64,000 nt of DNA, taken from NCBI RefSeq assembly GCF_006538365.1, contig NZ_BJKN01000002.1:709119-773118 (forward strand), given 5' to 3'. The translations under genes and the position numbers were made by a program. The DNA comes from Moorella sp. E308F. Its GTDB lineage: Bacteria; Bacillota; DSM-521; Neomoorellales; Neomoorellaceae. The notes beneath the pieces are model-generated. The model was not told where the DNA came from and ran no database searches. It worked only from the letters and a program-made list of their open reading frames with translations. Below, in pieces: positions 1 to 8,562 of the stretch (within the stretch, counting starts at the first letter, position 1; each line of letters opens with the position of its first letter).

Positions 1-162
1 AAACCGACTGTGGAAAATCTGGTGGCGGCCATCGAAGATTTGGCCCGGGATAAAGCTAAAAGGCAGATCATGGGCCAGAGGGCTCGGGAAGTGGCTCTGA
101 CTTTCAACCGTAAGATATGGTCCGAGCGTTGGGCCAGGGTTCTGGAAACAGTTTTTCGCTAA
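1..162 (+). CDS. Glycosyltransferase, C-terminal fragment (cut by window start)
   Basis: An open frame runs from base 1 to a TAA at 160-162 and gives the last 53 residues of a protein. The tail has the pattern often seen at the end of GT-B (GT4-type) glycosyltransferases: a helix with LARD and MGQRARE, then a phenylalanine-asparagine turn and a final helix with WSERWARVLE. The catalytic part lies outside the window, so donor and acceptor cannot be inferred. The next gene starts 37 bases downstream on the same strand. Confidence 0.55.
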   Translation, partial: KPTVENLVAAIEDLARDKAKRQIMGQRAREVALTFNRKIWSERWARVLETVFR

Positions 163-199
163 TTGTCTGGTTTTGGACTCACCGGGTGGGTGAAGGTAT

Positions 200-847
200 G
201 TGTCCTTTACAGCTCCTACTGTGGCCAATAAAGGAAACCTTTTCCATGTCGGTCCCAGTCCGATTATCCTGGTAACGGTGCAAGAATGGGTGGTCTTTAA
301 TATCGTGCAATCTACTTTGCTGTTAATTCCAACCTGGGGAATACAGCCAGTAAGTCCGCCTGCACATGCGCTTGCTGCCCATGCCGACCGGCCTTTATTA
401 CTTGAGGAACTACAGCCGGGGATTGAATTAATCACTGCGGAAAGGGTGCTGGATTCGGTTTACCTGGCCACGGATAATTTATTCCAGTGGTCTTATAGTT
501 CCTCCTCACCTACCCCAGGCGTGCCGGTTAAAGTTATTGCCTGCTGTGCTAAAAATATTACCGTCAGACATCAACTGGTGCCCATTTCTTCTGGCAGCTA
601 TGCCCTGGCGAGGGCTTTCTACAATTATGAAGTTCTTGTGACCTATGCCGATGCTGCCGGCCACACTGCTACCATTACCCTTATGTCCGGGCCCCGCTGG
701 CAGCGGGCCTTTGTTTCCCCCGGATCGGGCCGCCTGGAGGTACAGGTCAAGGTAGCCTGTTCACGTATTGAGATCACCACTCCACCTGCCCCGAAACCCG
801 GGCCGGCCTTACCGTATAATCCGGTCCGGGTATGGGTTTGGGTGTAA
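200..847 (+). CDS. Hypothetical protein of unknown function (215 aa)
   Basis: I do not recognise this protein. The frame opens with GTG at 200 behind a weak GAAGG; an alternative GTG lies seven codons later, so the start is uncertain. No signal peptide or long membrane helix is clear. The middle holds a short Ser/Pro linker near residue 100. After it come beta-rich stretches with two cysteine motifs (ACC near residue 115 and ACS near residue 185). The last 20 residues are rich in proline and end in a valine/tryptophan run. The two cysteine-containing beta segments might be a degenerate pair of the same fold, which is speculation. It follows a glycosyltransferase on the same strand and converges on glnA, with no clear terminator between. 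Confidence 0.45.
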   Translation: MSFTAPTVANKGNLFHVGPSPIILVTVQEWVVFNIVQSTLLLIPTWGIQPVSPPAHALAAHADRPLLLEELQPGIELITAERVLDSVYLATDNLFQWSYSSSSPTPGVPVKVIACCAKNITVRHQLVPISSGSYALARAFYNYEVLVTYADAAGHTATITLMSGPRWQRAFVSPGSGRLEVQVKVACSRIEITTPPAPKPGPALPYNPVRVWVWV

Positions 848-897
848 CAACCCGGGCGTGTCTCTGGTCGCGAAATTGGCGGCACCTCATGCTGATT

Positions 898-2232
898 TCA
901 AAACATGGTCAAATATTGCTCTACTTCCCACTGATGGACCTGGACGCGGTACTCGTCCCATTCTTTTTCTTTGGCTTCGACAAAGCGTTCATAGATATGA
1001 TCGCCCAGGGCTTCCCTGATTACATTATCACGTGAAAGCTCGTCCAGGGCTTCCTTCAGGTCCTCCGGCAGGCTGCCGATACCCAGGTCGCGGCGTTCGG
1101 CCGCCGTCATTTCGTAGATATTGCGCTCTACAGGTGCAGGGGGCTGGATCTGCTTTTTTATCCCGTCCAGGCCGGCTTTGAGCATGACGGCCAGGGCCAG
1201 GTAAGGATTGCAGGCCGGGTCGGGGTTGCGCAATTCTATTCTAGTTGAGGCCCCGCGCTTGGCCGGTACGCGAATCAAGGGGCTGCGATTGCGGGGGGAC
1301 CAAGCGATATAGACCGGGGCCTCAAAACCTGGTACCAGGCGTTTGTAGGAATTGACGGTCGGGTTGGTAACAGCTGCCATGGCCCGGGCATGGTGCATCA
1401 GGCCGCCGATATAGTAATAAGCTGTCTGGCTTAGTTGTAAGGGATCTCCAGGATCATAAAAGGCGTTCTGCCCGTCTTTGAACAGAGACTGGTGGGTATG
1501 CATGCCCGAACCGTTAATGCCGGCTACCGGTTTGGGCATAAAGGTGGCATGAAGGCCATGGCGCTGGGCGATGGTGCGGACAACAAATTTAAAGGTAGCG
1601 ATTTTATCGGCCGTGGCCAGGGCGTTATCGTATTTGAAGTCAATCTCATGCTGGCCCGGGGCAACCTCATGATGGGAAGCCTCGATTTCAAAGCCCATGG
1701 CTTCCAGGGCCAGGACCATATCCCGGCGGGCGTCTTCGCCCAGGTCAACCGGTGACAGGTCAAAGTAACCGGCCTGGTCATGGGTTTCTAGGGTGGGCTT
1801 ACGGCCATCGGTATGGAACAGGAAAAATTCCGCCTCGGGGCCGGCATACATGGTATAACCCATAGCTTCCGCCTCGGCCAGGACTTTTTTAAGCACTCCC
1901 CGGGGGCAACCGGCAAAGGGAGTGCCGTCAGGGTTATATACATCGCAGATAAGTCTGGCTACCGCCCCGTCTGCCGGCCGCCAGGGAAAGATCGCAAAGG
2001 TAGAGGGGTCGGGCCTGAGATACATATCGGATTCTTCGATGCGGACGAAACCGTGGATGGAAGAGCCGTCAAACATTAATTCGCCGTCAAGGGCTTTCGG
2101 TAATTCCTTGGTAGTTATAGCAACATTCTTTAAAACCCCGAAGATGTCGGTAAACTGCAGGCGGATAAAACGGACGTTAAGTTCCTTTACCCGCTGAAGA
2201 ATATCATCCCTGGTCAGTTTTTCATTTATCAT
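898..2232 (-). CDS. glnA: Glutamine synthetase type I, alpha subtype
   Basis: Makes glutamine from glutamate, ammonia and ATP in the cytoplasm. From ATG at 2232 the protein has 444 residues, the length of the Bacillus GSI-alpha enzyme. The frame stays open further upstream, but that part is the terminator leader, and a GGGGG ribosome site sits just before 2232. Visible family motifs are [10 protein letters not shown] near residue 50, [28 protein letters not shown] and the C-terminal [12 protein letters not shown]. Around the adenylylation site of the beta subtype this protein reads [15 protein letters not shown], as in GSI-alpha, and lacks the YDLPPEE signature. It is therefore expected to be feedback-inhibited rather than adenylylated, which is inference. 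Its leader has an ANTAR-like antiterminator target. Confidence 0.97.
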   Translation of the reverse strand: MINEKLTRDDILQRVKELNVRFIRLQFTDIFGVLKNVAITTKELPKALDGELMFDGSSIHGFVRIEESDMYLRPDPSTFAIFPWRPADGAVARLICDVYNPDGTPFAGCPRGVLKKVLAEAEAMGYTMYAGPEAEFFLFHTDGRKPTLETHDQAGYFDLSPVDLGEDARRDMVLALEAMGFEIEASHHEVAPGQHEIDFKYDNALATADKIATFKFVVRTIAQRHGLHATFMPKPVAGINGSGMHTHQSLFKDGQNAFYDPGDPLQLSQTAYYYIGGLMHHARAMAAVTNPTVNSYKRLVPGFEAPVYIAWSPRNRSPLIRVPAKRGASTRIELRNPDPACNPYLALAVMLKAGLDGIKKQIQPPAPVERNIYEMTAAERRDLGIGSLPEDLKEALDELSRDNVIREALGDHIYERFVEAKEKEWDEYRVQVHQWEVEQYLTMF

Positions 2233-2259
2233 CAAAAATCCCCCAGTTAAAATTTTCCC

Positions 2260-2309
2260 AAAAGCAAAAAGCCCTCTTAAGCTACTGCTTTCCATAGCTT
2301 CAGAGGGCT
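2260..2309 (-). terminator. Attenuator terminator in the first glnA leader
   Basis: On the minus strand the leader forms a long stem (AGCCCTCT near 2309-2302, closed by AGAGGGCT) followed by a TTTTTGCTTTT run, about 30 bases before the glnA start. Its 5' arm is shared with the second ANTAR-like hairpin at 2304-2319, so the two structures exclude each other. This is an attenuator rather than the end of an upstream gene. Confidence 0.85.
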
Positions 2310-2340
2310 TCTTTACCCCTTTGGGAACGCCATTGCTCCC
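2304..2340 (-). promoter_or_regulatory. ANTAR-type antiterminator target (two hexaloop hairpins), glnA leader
   Basis: Two adjacent hairpins can be drawn on the transcript. P1 (2340-2323) has stem GGGAGC/GTTCCC and loop AATGGC. P2 (2319-2304) has stem GGGGT/GCCCT and loop AAAGAA. Both loops have six bases with A at position 1 and G at position 4, which is the rule for ANTAR-protein RNA targets such as those of EutV and NasR. P2 overlaps the 5' arm of the terminator, so binding would promote read-through. The ANTAR protein itself is not in this window. Confidence 0.72.
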
Positions 2341-2376
2341 GTTTAAGGTTTTTACCGGTTACTGACTTTTGCAGTT

Positions 2377-2404
2377 ATTATATCATACTTTATAGAGCCG
2401 TCAA
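2377..2404 (-). promoter_or_regulatory. Promoter of the first glnA
   Basis: TTGACG (2404-2399) and TATAAT (2382-2377), 16 bases apart on the minus strand. This is a near-consensus housekeeping promoter. Transcription would start near 2370, about 30 bases before the first leader hairpin. Confidence 0.75.
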
Positions 2405-2496
2405 GCTTTTTTATGATAGAATATTTACGACGGCCCGGGGATAAAATGGATTAGCAAGGTTAACCGGGTACAAATATCATTGGGGTGATTATAAAA

Positions 2497-3135
2497 ATGT
2501 TGTGGTCGCTACTATTCCTTTTTTTATTTATCCCCATGCTGCTGGCTTCCCTTTTCCTCAATTTAGCCGTTTTTTCCTTTGCCCGGCTGGGACTGACACC
2601 GGCAGGAGCTTTTGCTTTGCTTGCCGCTTCAATCATTGGCGGGCTCATTAATATCCCTATTTCCCGCCGGCGTCTTTATGTTGAACAACCCCAGTTCGGT
2701 CGCTTCCCCTTCTTTTTCTATTACCTGCCCCAGGTGAGCTACCAGCTCCTGTGCGTTAACGTCGGCGGGGCGGTGATCCCCGTCCTCTTTTCCCTCTACC
2801 TCCTGGCCACCCGCGCACCATTAATACCGGCCCTGCAGGCTACGCTTATTGTTACCATTGTAGCCAAGGTTCTGGCCCGGGTAGTACCGGGAGTGGGTAT
2901 TTCCATACCTACCTTTATCCCGCCCATTGTCGCCGCCCTGGCCGCCATTATCGTTTCTCCCCATAATGCCGCCCCGGTGGCCTACATTGCCGGCGCTCTG
3001 GGCACCCTCCTGGGAGCCGACATTTTAAACCTCGGCGCCATCCGCAGCTTGCGCTCCCAGGTGGTCAGCATCGGCGGCGCCGGCGTCTTTGACGGCATTT
3101 TCCTGGTGGCTTTAGCCGCTTCTTTATTAAGTTAA
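2497..3135 (+). CDS. DUF1614 family membrane protein
   Basis: A very hydrophobic protein of 212 residues with about six or seven membrane helices and no visible catalytic motif. I chose ATG at 2497 because GGGGTGA at 2482-2488 is then well spaced; the GTG at 2485 would lie inside that site. Conserved points are a GGLINIPIS turn near residue 50, NVGGAVIP near 85, a GADI loop near 165, and GGAGVFDGIF before the last helix. The same landmarks occur in the protein at 22089-22826, so the two are paralogues of DUF1614. Function is unknown. It sits alone on the plus strand between two divergently regulated glnA genes, which may hint at nitrogen-related transport, but that is only context. Confidence 0.8.
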   Translation: MLWSLLFLFLFIPMLLASLFLNLAVFSFARLGLTPAGAFALLAASIIGGLINIPISRRRLYVEQPQFGRFPFFFYYLPQVSYQLLCVNVGGAVIPVLFSLYLLATRAPLIPALQATLIVTIVAKVLARVVPGVGISIPTFIPPIVAALAAIIVSPHNAAPVAYIAGALGTLLGADILNLGAIRSLRSQVVSIGGAGVFDGIFLVALAASLLS

Positions 3136-3170
3136 AGTATTGAATTAAAGCTGCCTGTAGGGGACAACAA

Positions 3171-3200
3171 ACCCTGCCCTTACTGGCAGCAGGGCAGGGT
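3171..3200. terminator. Hairpin between the DUF1614 gene and the second glnA
   Basis: ACCCTGCCC and GGGCAGGGT form a nine-pair stem with a 12-base loop in the short gap where the two genes converge. No clean T-tract follows on either strand, so it is a weak or protein-assisted terminator, possibly serving both directions. Confidence 0.5.
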
Positions 3201-3211
3201 GAATACTTTGC

Positions 3212-4633
3212 CTAAATATCGTAGTACAGGACAAACTCGTAGGGATGGGGCCGGAGTTTAACCTGGCTGATTTCCTTTTTCGTTTTGTATTCAATCCAGC
3301 TATTGATAAGGTCCTCGTCAAAGACGCCGCCCTGAAGTAAAAACTCGTGATCATTTTGCAGGGCGGCAAGGGCTTCTTCCAGGGAGCCCGGCAGGGAGCT
3401 TATCCTGGCTGCTTCTTCCGGCGGTAAATCGTAAATGTCTTTATCCAGGGGTTCACCCGGATGAATCTTGTTTTTAATCCCGTCGATACCGGCCATTAAA
3501 AGGGCGGCAAAGGCGAGGTAGGGGTTGCAGGAAGGATCGGGCGGCCGGTATTCGATTCTCTTGGAGTTCGGGCTGTTGGAATACATGGGAATACGGATGG
3601 CCGCGCTGCGGTTGCGCTGGGAGTAAACCAGGTTCACCGGGGCTTCAAAGCCGGGCACCAGCCGCTTGAAAGAATTGGTGGTGGGGCTGCAGAAGGCAGC
3701 CAGGGCCGGGGCGTGCTTCAACAACCCGCCGATATAGTAAAGGGCGGTTTCGCTTAGACCGGCGTAGCCACCGGCGTCAAAGAATAATGGCCGGCCGTCT
3801 TTCCACAGGCTCTGGTGGACGTGCATCCCCGAGCCGTTGTCCTGGAACACCGGCTTGGGCATAAAGGTAGCCGTTTTGTTATGCTTGATGGCTACGTTTT
3901 TGACCACATATTTAAACATCATCAGCTGATCAGCCATCCGGGTGAGGGGTGCGTACTTCATATCAATTTCACCCTGCCCGGCCGTGGCTACCTCATGGTG
4001 GTGAGCCTCCACGGCGATGCCCATCTCTTTGAGCAATAACACCATTTCTGTACGCAGGTTTTGCAGGGTATCAGTAGGGGGAACCGGGAAATACCCTTCC
4101 TTATAGCGCGGCCGGTAGCCGAGGTTGGGATGGCCGTTCATTTCCGCTCCCGAATTCCAAAACCCTTCTATGGAGTCAATGAAGTAGTAGCCGGCATACT
4201 GGCTGTGATCAAAACGAACGTGATCGAGGATGAAGAACTCGGCCTCCGGACCCCAGAAACTGGTATCGGCAATACCCGTTTCTTTGAGATAGGCCTCCGC
4301 CTTCTGGGCTATAAAGCGGGGATCGCGATTGTAGTTCTTACCAGTCACCGGGTCATAGACGTTACAGATCAGGCTCAATGTCGGGATTTCGCAAAAGGGA
4401 TCAATAAAGGCTGTTCCCGGATCGGGAATGAGGATCATGTCGCTTTCATTAATGGTTTTAAAGCCGCGAATACTGGAACCGTCAAAACCTACGCCGCTGG
4501 TAAAAACCTCTTCCCCAAACTGTTCTCTGGGGACCGTGAAATGCTGCCATGTGCCTGGCAGGTCGATAAATTTCAGGTCAACCATCTGAACATTGTTTTC
4601 CCTGGCCATGGCGAGGACTTCTTTAGCCGTCAT
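3212..4633 (-). CDS. glnA: Glutamine synthetase type I, beta-like subtype
   Basis: Second glutamine synthetase, 473 residues, close to the length of the E. coli enzyme. It begins at ATG 4633 behind AAAGGGG. GSI motifs are [12 protein letters not shown] near residue 50, GPEAEFFIL near 128, [12 protein letters not shown] near 265, NRSAAIRIP and the [17 protein letters not shown] segment. Near residue 396 it reads [12 protein letters not shown], matching the beta-type segment whose tyrosine is adenylylated in enterobacteria. Whether it is actually modified depends on a GlnE enzyme not seen here. The gene has its own promoter and ANTAR-like leader, separate from the alpha-type glnA 1 kb away. Two isozymes under related leaders suggest a division of labour in nitrogen supply. 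Confidence 0.96.
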   Translation of the reverse strand: MTAKEVLAMARENNVQMVDLKFIDLPGTWQHFTVPREQFGEEVFTSGVGFDGSSIRGFKTINESDMILIPDPGTAFIDPFCEIPTLSLICNVYDPVTGKNYNRDPRFIAQKAEAYLKETGIADTSFWGPEAEFFILDHVRFDHSQYAGYYFIDSIEGFWNSGAEMNGHPNLGYRPRYKEGYFPVPPTDTLQNLRTEMVLLLKEMGIAVEAHHHEVATAGQGEIDMKYAPLTRMADQLMMFKYVVKNVAIKHNKTATFMPKPVFQDNGSGMHVHQSLWKDGRPLFFDAGGYAGLSETALYYIGGLLKHAPALAAFCSPTTNSFKRLVPGFEAPVNLVYSQRNRSAAIRIPMYSNSPNSKRIEYRPPDPSCNPYLAFAALLMAGIDGIKNKIHPGEPLDKDIYDLPPEEAARISSLPGSLEEALAALQNDHEFLLQGGVFDEDLINSWIEYKTKKEISQVKLRPHPYEFVLYYDI

Positions 4634-4732
4634 ACTCTTGGTGAAACCCCTTTCATTATTAAATTATAGTCTTGGTCTACCATTTTCGTCCTCCCAGGAA
4701 CAAGCTTTTCCTTACACCTCCCTCTGCTCTAG

Positions 4733-4781
4733 GAAAAAAGAAAGACGCCCCATCGAGGTTTTTTACCCCTGGAGCGTCTTT
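4733..4781 (-). terminator. Attenuator terminator in the second glnA leader
   Basis: The arms AAAGACGC and GCGTCTTT pair across an A-rich interior and are followed by CTTTTTT on the minus strand. The 5' arm is the loop and 3' stem of the ANTAR-like hairpin at 4772-4785, so the two structures compete. Confidence 0.78.
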
Positions 4782-4839
4782 GCTCACTCTGGCATGCATC
4801 GCCGTTTGATTTAATAAGTTTAAGGACATCCTTGCCCTT
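4772..4839 (-). promoter_or_regulatory. ANTAR-type antiterminator target, second glnA leader
   Basis: P1 (4839-4822) has stem AAGGGC/GTCCTT and loop AAGGAT. P2 (4785-4772) has stem GAGC/GCTC and loop AAAGAC. Both six-base loops carry A1 and G4. The linker of 36 bases is longer than in the first glnA leader. P1 begins almost exactly at the predicted transcript start, and P2 overlaps the terminator. I infer antitermination by an ANTAR protein encoded elsewhere. Confidence 0.65.
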
Positions 4840-4846
4840 TGCTATT

Positions 4847-4875
4847 AATATATACCACAATTAAATTTTTTGCAA
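4847..4875 (-). promoter_or_regulatory. Promoter of the second glnA
   Basis: TTGCAA (4875-4870) and TATATT (4852-4847) with a 17-base spacer on the minus strand. The predicted transcript start near 4840 places the first ANTAR-like hairpin at the very 5' end. Confidence 0.6.
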
Positions 4876-4891
4876 GCACAAATTCAGCAAT

Positions 4892-5230
4892 TTACCCTGG
4901 CAGGCAGATATTCTGGCCGACCTGGAGATTGTAGGGATCTACATGGGGATTTAGTTCCAGCAACTTTTCTACCGTCGTCCCGGTGGCCCGGGCAATGCTG
5001 TACAGGGTGTCGCCGGGAGCAACCTGCCAGTATACGCCCGAGGGACAGGGCGGTTCGTTAGGCAGGCAGAGCACCTGGCCAATCTGCAAATTATAAGGAT
5101 CAATCCCGGGATTCAGGCGTTCCAGTTCGGCTACCGTAGTACCAATCCGTAAGGCTATTTGATACAGGGTATCCCCCGCTTCCACCCGCCAGTAACGGCC
5201 GGATGGGCAGGGTACTTCAAAAAAGCCCAC
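4892..5230 (-). CDS. Small protein with two LysM domains
   Basis: The protein is essentially two LysM repeats of about 45 residues in tandem, each starting with YWRVEAGDTLY or YWQVAPGDTLY, with an N-P-x-x-D-P-Y-N-L-Q core and ending in a cysteine-containing CLP. A paired CPSG motif precedes each repeat. LysM domains bind N-acetylglucosamine polymers such as peptidoglycan and are common in spore and cell-wall proteins. I chose GTG at 5230 (112 residues) because AGGGGTGG lies just before it. An upstream TTG at 5281 would add 17 basic residues but has no ribosome site. No signal peptide is visible, which would fit a protein placed on the forespore from the mother cell. It lies 18 or more bases after lysC, and its start codon is inside a hairpin. 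Confidence 0.82.
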   Translation of the reverse strand: MGFFEVPCPSGRYWRVEAGDTLYQIALRIGTTVAELERLNPGIDPYNLQIGQVLCLPNEPPCPSGVYWQVAPGDTLYSIARATGTTVEKLLELNPHVDPYNLQVGQNICLPG

Positions 5231-5277
5231 GTACAACCACCCCTTGCAGGTTATCTTCCTGCATCTTATGCGTGGGC
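5225..5277 (-). promoter_or_regulatory. Hairpin enclosing the LysM gene start codon and ribosome site
   Basis: In the transcript GCCCACG (5277-5271) pairs with CGTGGGC (5231-5225), and an inner TGCAGG/CCTGCA stem closes around a seven-base loop. The GTG start and part of AGGGGTGG fall in or next to the 3' arm. This could repress translation or mark an RNA end after lysC. Confidence 0.4.
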
Positions 5278-5297
5278 TCAAAGAAAGGTACTAACGT

Positions 5298-6515
5298 TTA
5301 TTCCTTGTCCAGGCCGAAGCGGCTGTGGAGGGCCTGCATGGCCCTGGTCAGGTACTCTTCATCAATGATGCAGGAAACCTTGATCTCGGAGGTGCTGATC
5401 ATATGGATATTGATCCCTTCCTCCGCCAGGCAGGCAAACATCTCAGCGGCTACGCCGGGATTGGTAATCATACCGGCGCCGACAATGGACACCTTGGCCA
5501 CTTTATCATTATAAGTTACCTTGCTGGCACCGATCTCGGCGCGCACCCTTTCGGTAACCTCAACTGCCTTGCGGAGATCGTTGCGGCCCACGGTAAAGGC
5601 AATATCGTTGATACCGTCTCGCATGGCACTCTGGACGATCATATCGACATTAATGCTTTCTTTGGCAAGGGCAACAAATAAGGCTTTGGCAATCCCCGGC
5701 CGGTCGGGAACATCGTGAAGGGCAATCCGGGCAACATTCCGATCGCCGGCTACGCCGCTGACCACCATTTTCTTTTCCATTTCGGTCACCTCTTTCACCA
5801 GGGTTCCTTCATTATAGTTAAAGCTGGAACGTACCTCTAAAACCACATGGTTCAGCTTGCCGAACTCCACTGAGCGGGGCTGCAGCACCTGGGCGCCGAG
5901 ACTGGCCAGTTCCAGCATTTCGTCGTAGGAGATAACCGGGAGTTTCCTAGCTGCCGGTACTATCCGGGGGTCCGCCGTATAGACGCCATCCACATCAGTA
6001 TAAATCTGGCAAACGTCAGCCTTCAGGGCAGCAGCTACGGCTACGGCCGTCGTATCCGAACCTCCCCGGCCCAGGGTCGTAATTTCATTATCGCCAGTTC
6101 TGCCCTGGAAACCGGCAACAATGACAATTTTTCCTTCCGCCAGCTCCCGGTGCAGGCGATCACAGCTAACCTCCAGGATACGGGCTTTGGTGTGGACATT
6201 ATCGGTTAAAATGCCCACCTGAGGCCCTGTCAGGGAAATGACCGGTTCACCGAGTTCATGGATGGCCATGGCCAGCAGGGCAATAGAGGTCTGCTCTCCC
6301 GTAGCCAGGAGCATATCCATTTCCCGGGCCGGTGGGTTGGGACTGATCTCGTGGGCCATAGCGATCAGGTCGTCGGTCATATCTCCGGGGGCCGAGACAA
6401 TGACCACTACATCATTGCCCGCCCGGCGGGTGTCTACCACCCGGCGGGCTACACTTTTGACCCGTTCGGGCCCATTAACGGAAGTTCCGCCGTATTTTTG
6501 AACTATAAGTGCCAT
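5298..6515 (-). CDS. lysC: Aspartate kinase with C-terminal ACT domains
   Basis: Phosphorylates aspartate, the first step to lysine, threonine and methionine. At 405 residues it matches single-function aspartokinases. The N-terminus [17 protein letters not shown] near residue 42, [22 protein letters not shown] near 135-155 and the [13 protein letters not shown] segment near 172 form the kinase domain. Two ACT repeats follow (about 265-330 and 340-400), the first with DVPDRPGIA and the second with [11 protein letters not shown]. These normally bind lysine and/or threonine for feedback. It closes the aspartate-family array: thrB lies 34 bases upstream. No promoter of its own is evident, so expression probably depends on the SAM-I-controlled transcript or a weak internal start. 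Confidence 0.96.
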   Translation of the reverse strand: MALIVQKYGGTSVNGPERVKSVARRVVDTRRAGNDVVVIVSAPGDMTDDLIAMAHEISPNPPAREMDMLLATGEQTSIALLAMAIHELGEPVISLTGPQVGILTDNVHTKARILEVSCDRLHRELAEGKIVIVAGFQGRTGDNEITTLGRGGSDTTAVAVAAALKADVCQIYTDVDGVYTADPRIVPAARKLPVISYDEMLELASLGAQVLQPRSVEFGKLNHVVLEVRSSFNYNEGTLVKEVTEMEKKMVVSGVAGDRNVARIALHDVPDRPGIAKALFVALAKESINVDMIVQSAMRDGINDIAFTVGRNDLRKAVEVTERVRAEIGASKVTYNDKVAKVSIVGAGMITNPGVAAEMFACLAEEGINIHMISTSEIKVSCIIDEEYLTRAMQALHSRFGLDKE

Positions 6516-6549
6516 AAAGAACCTCCTGTAAAAGAGATGTGAGAGGATA

Positions 6550-7440
6550 TTAAACGATCAATGCGCCCTGGGAGCACGGGGCTAGCTCTTTCACGGTACA
6601 GGCCACCCCATGGCGGGCAAAGGCTGCCGTCATGGCCTGTCCTACCTCGGGCTTGCGGCCATGGCAAAAAGCAATTACCGACGGCCCGGAACCGCTTAAA
6701 GTGACAGCCAGGGCCCCGGCCTCCCGGGCGGCGGCAAAAACATCCCTCATCCCCGGCACCAGGGACAAGCGGTAGGGCTGATGCAGTTTATCCTCCATCA
6801 TTTTTCCCATTAACTCCAGGTCACCGGCCTGGACGGCGGTCAGGAGGAGACCTACCCGGCTGAGGTTAAAGACAGCATCACTTAAGGCCACCCTGGCCGG
6901 CAGGACACCCCGGGATATCCTGGTTGACAGGGTGAACTGGGGAATAGCAACCACGGTCATTAAGCCTGCCGGCGGTTCCAGGCGCCGGCAGTAGACCTTA
7001 TTCCCCTCCCTGGCGGCTACTACCAGGCCGCCTAAAATAGCCGGGGCCACATTATCGGGGTGCCCTTCCAGTTCCGTAGCCAGATTTACCAGATCATCCC
7101 GGCTTAATGGTTCACCGAGAAGGGCATTGGCTCCAACAAGCCCTCCCACCAGGGCTGCTGCGCTGGAGCCCAGGCCCCGTGCTATGGGGATGTTATTATG
7201 CATTGCTATTTTTAAATTAACGGCTACCCGCCTGACGCGTGCAAAAACGGCCATGGCCGCCCGGTAAGCTATATTTTCCGGTCCCCGGGGTATGGTTGCC
7301 TCGCCTTCACCGGTTACGGTAATCTCCAGGTCAGGAGCTGCTTCGATTAGCAGTTCATCGTAAAGGTCCAGGGCCATACCCAGGGTATCAAACCCCGGCC
7401 CCAGGTTGGCTGTTGTAGCCGGCACCCGTACCAGTGGCAT
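6550..7440 (-). CDS. thrB: Homoserine kinase
   Basis: GHMP-family kinase that makes O-phosphohomoserine from homoserine and ATP for threonine synthesis. The 296 residues carry the N-terminal [15 protein letters not shown] motif, the nucleotide-binding loop [17 protein letters not shown] near residues 87-103, and a C-terminal [10 protein letters not shown] glycine loop near 250. The ATG at 7440 follows GAAGGTAGGAT. It lies between thrC (75 bases upstream) and lysC (34 bases downstream) on the same strand. Confidence 0.96.
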   Translation of the reverse strand: MPLVRVPATTANLGPGFDTLGMALDLYDELLIEAAPDLEITVTGEGEATIPRGPENIAYRAAMAVFARVRRVAVNLKIAMHNNIPIARGLGSSAAALVGGLVGANALLGEPLSRDDLVNLATELEGHPDNVAPAILGGLVVAAREGNKVYCRRLEPPAGLMTVVAIPQFTLSTRISRGVLPARVALSDAVFNLSRVGLLLTAVQAGDLELMGKMMEDKLHQPYRLSLVPGMRDVFAAAREAGALAVTLSGSGPSVIAFCHGRKPEVGQAMTAAFARHGVACTVKELAPCSQGALIV

Positions 7441-7515
7441 AACTTATCCTACCTTCATTTCTCCATCTCCAGGGCAAAACTTTAAAGTGCTCTGCCCCCT
7501 GATATTGCTGCATGC

Positions 7516-8562
7516 TTACAATATTACTTCTACTATCCTGGCCTCTTCAGGCGGCAGGGATATAGGTTCGGCCACTTGTTTAATGGCAATATTGGGATCC
7601 TTCAGGCCGTGACCGGTCAATACGCAGACGACACGGTCGCCCTGGTGAAAATAGCCTTTTTTAACATACTTGATTACCCCGGCCAGGGAAGCGGCCGAAG
7701 CCGGTTCGGCAAAGATGCCCTCGGCTGTAGCCAGCAGGCGCTGGGCCGCCAGGATTTCTTCATCGCTGACACAGTCGATAAAGCCACCGGATTCTTTCGC
7801 CGCCCGTACGGCCGGCTGCCAGCTGGCCGGGTTACCAATGCGGATGGCCGTGGCCACCGTTTCCGGGTTGGGCACCACTTCGCCCCGCACAATGGGCGCC
7901 GCGCCTTCGGCCTGGAAGCCAATCATTTTCGGCAAAAAATGACTCCGACCGGCCTGGTAATACTCATTAAAGCCCTTCCAGTAAGCAGTAATGTTGCCGG
8001 CGTTGCCTACAGGGATGGCCAGGTAATCGGGCGCCTCGCCAAGCCAATCGCAAACCTCGAAGGCAGCCGTTTTTTGCCCTTCAATACGGAAAGGGTTAAT
8101 GGAATTAACGAGAGTAATAGGATGTTTGGCCGTAATCCGGCGTACCAGCTTCAGGGCGTCGTCAAAATTACCCTGGATGGCAATCACCCTGGCGCCGTAA
8201 AAAAGAGCCTGCGCCAGTTTCCCCAGGGCGATGTTGCCTTCTGGTATAAGAACGCTGCACTTTAAGCCGCAACGGGCGGCATAGGCGGCAGCCGAAGCTG
8301 ACGTATTTCCCGTCGAAGCACACATAATGGCCTTTGACCCGGCCTCCATAGCTTTGGCCACCGCCATGACCATGCCCCGGTCCTTAAAGGAACCGGTGGG
8401 GTTAAGCCCCTCATACTTGAAATAGAGTTTTATCCCCAGCTCCCGGGAAAGATTACCGGCGGCTATCAGGGGAGTGTTCCCCTCCTGTAAAGTAATCAAG
8501 GGAGTTGCCTCCGTCACCGGCAGGAACTCCCGGTAAGCGCGAATAACCCCCGGCCAGCTCAA
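7516..8562 (-). CDS. thrC: Threonine synthase
   Basis: PLP enzyme that converts O-phosphohomoserine to threonine. It has 348 residues, the short bacterial form. The PLP lysine is in [11 protein letters not shown] near residue 60. A phosphate-binding AIPVGNAGN loop follows near 183, and [11 protein letters not shown] lies near the C-terminus. The start is TTG at 8562, placed by AAGGAGGAGAAAG, and it overlaps the hom stop codon (TTGA), so the two are translationally coupled. The 75-base gap to thrB can form a GGGGCA/TGCCCT hairpin of unclear meaning. Confidence 0.95.
   Translation of the reverse strand: MSWPGVIRAYREFLPVTEATPLITLQEGNTPLIAAGNLSRELGIKLYFKYEGLNPTGSFKDRGMVMAVAKAMEAGSKAIMCASTGNTSASAAAYAARCGLKCSVLIPEGNIALGKLAQALFYGARVIAIQGNFDDALKLVRRITAKHPITLVNSINPFRIEGQKTAAFEVCDWLGEAPDYLAIPVGNAGNITAYWKGFNEYYQAGRSHFLPKMIGFQAEGAAPIVRGEVVPNPETVATAIRIGNPASWQPAVRAAKESGGFIDCVSDEEILAAQRLLATAEGIFAEPASAASLAGVIKYVKKGYFHQGDRVVCVLTGHGLKDPNIAIKQVAEPISLPPEEARIVEVIL

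Noticed and set aside
643-1035. Several overlapping open frames of 67-83 aa around the end of the 215-aa ORF and the end of glnA
   Set aside because: They are in other frames of the two genes, have no family patterns and no ribosome sites.
2233-2295. Longer N-terminus of the first glnA
   Set aside because: The extension is the leader terminator. Family length and the ribosome site support the start at 2232.
7441-7515. GGGGCA/TGCCCT hairpin between thrC and thrB as a terminator
   Set aside because: Long loop and no T-tract. It is more likely irrelevant or an RNA-stability element.
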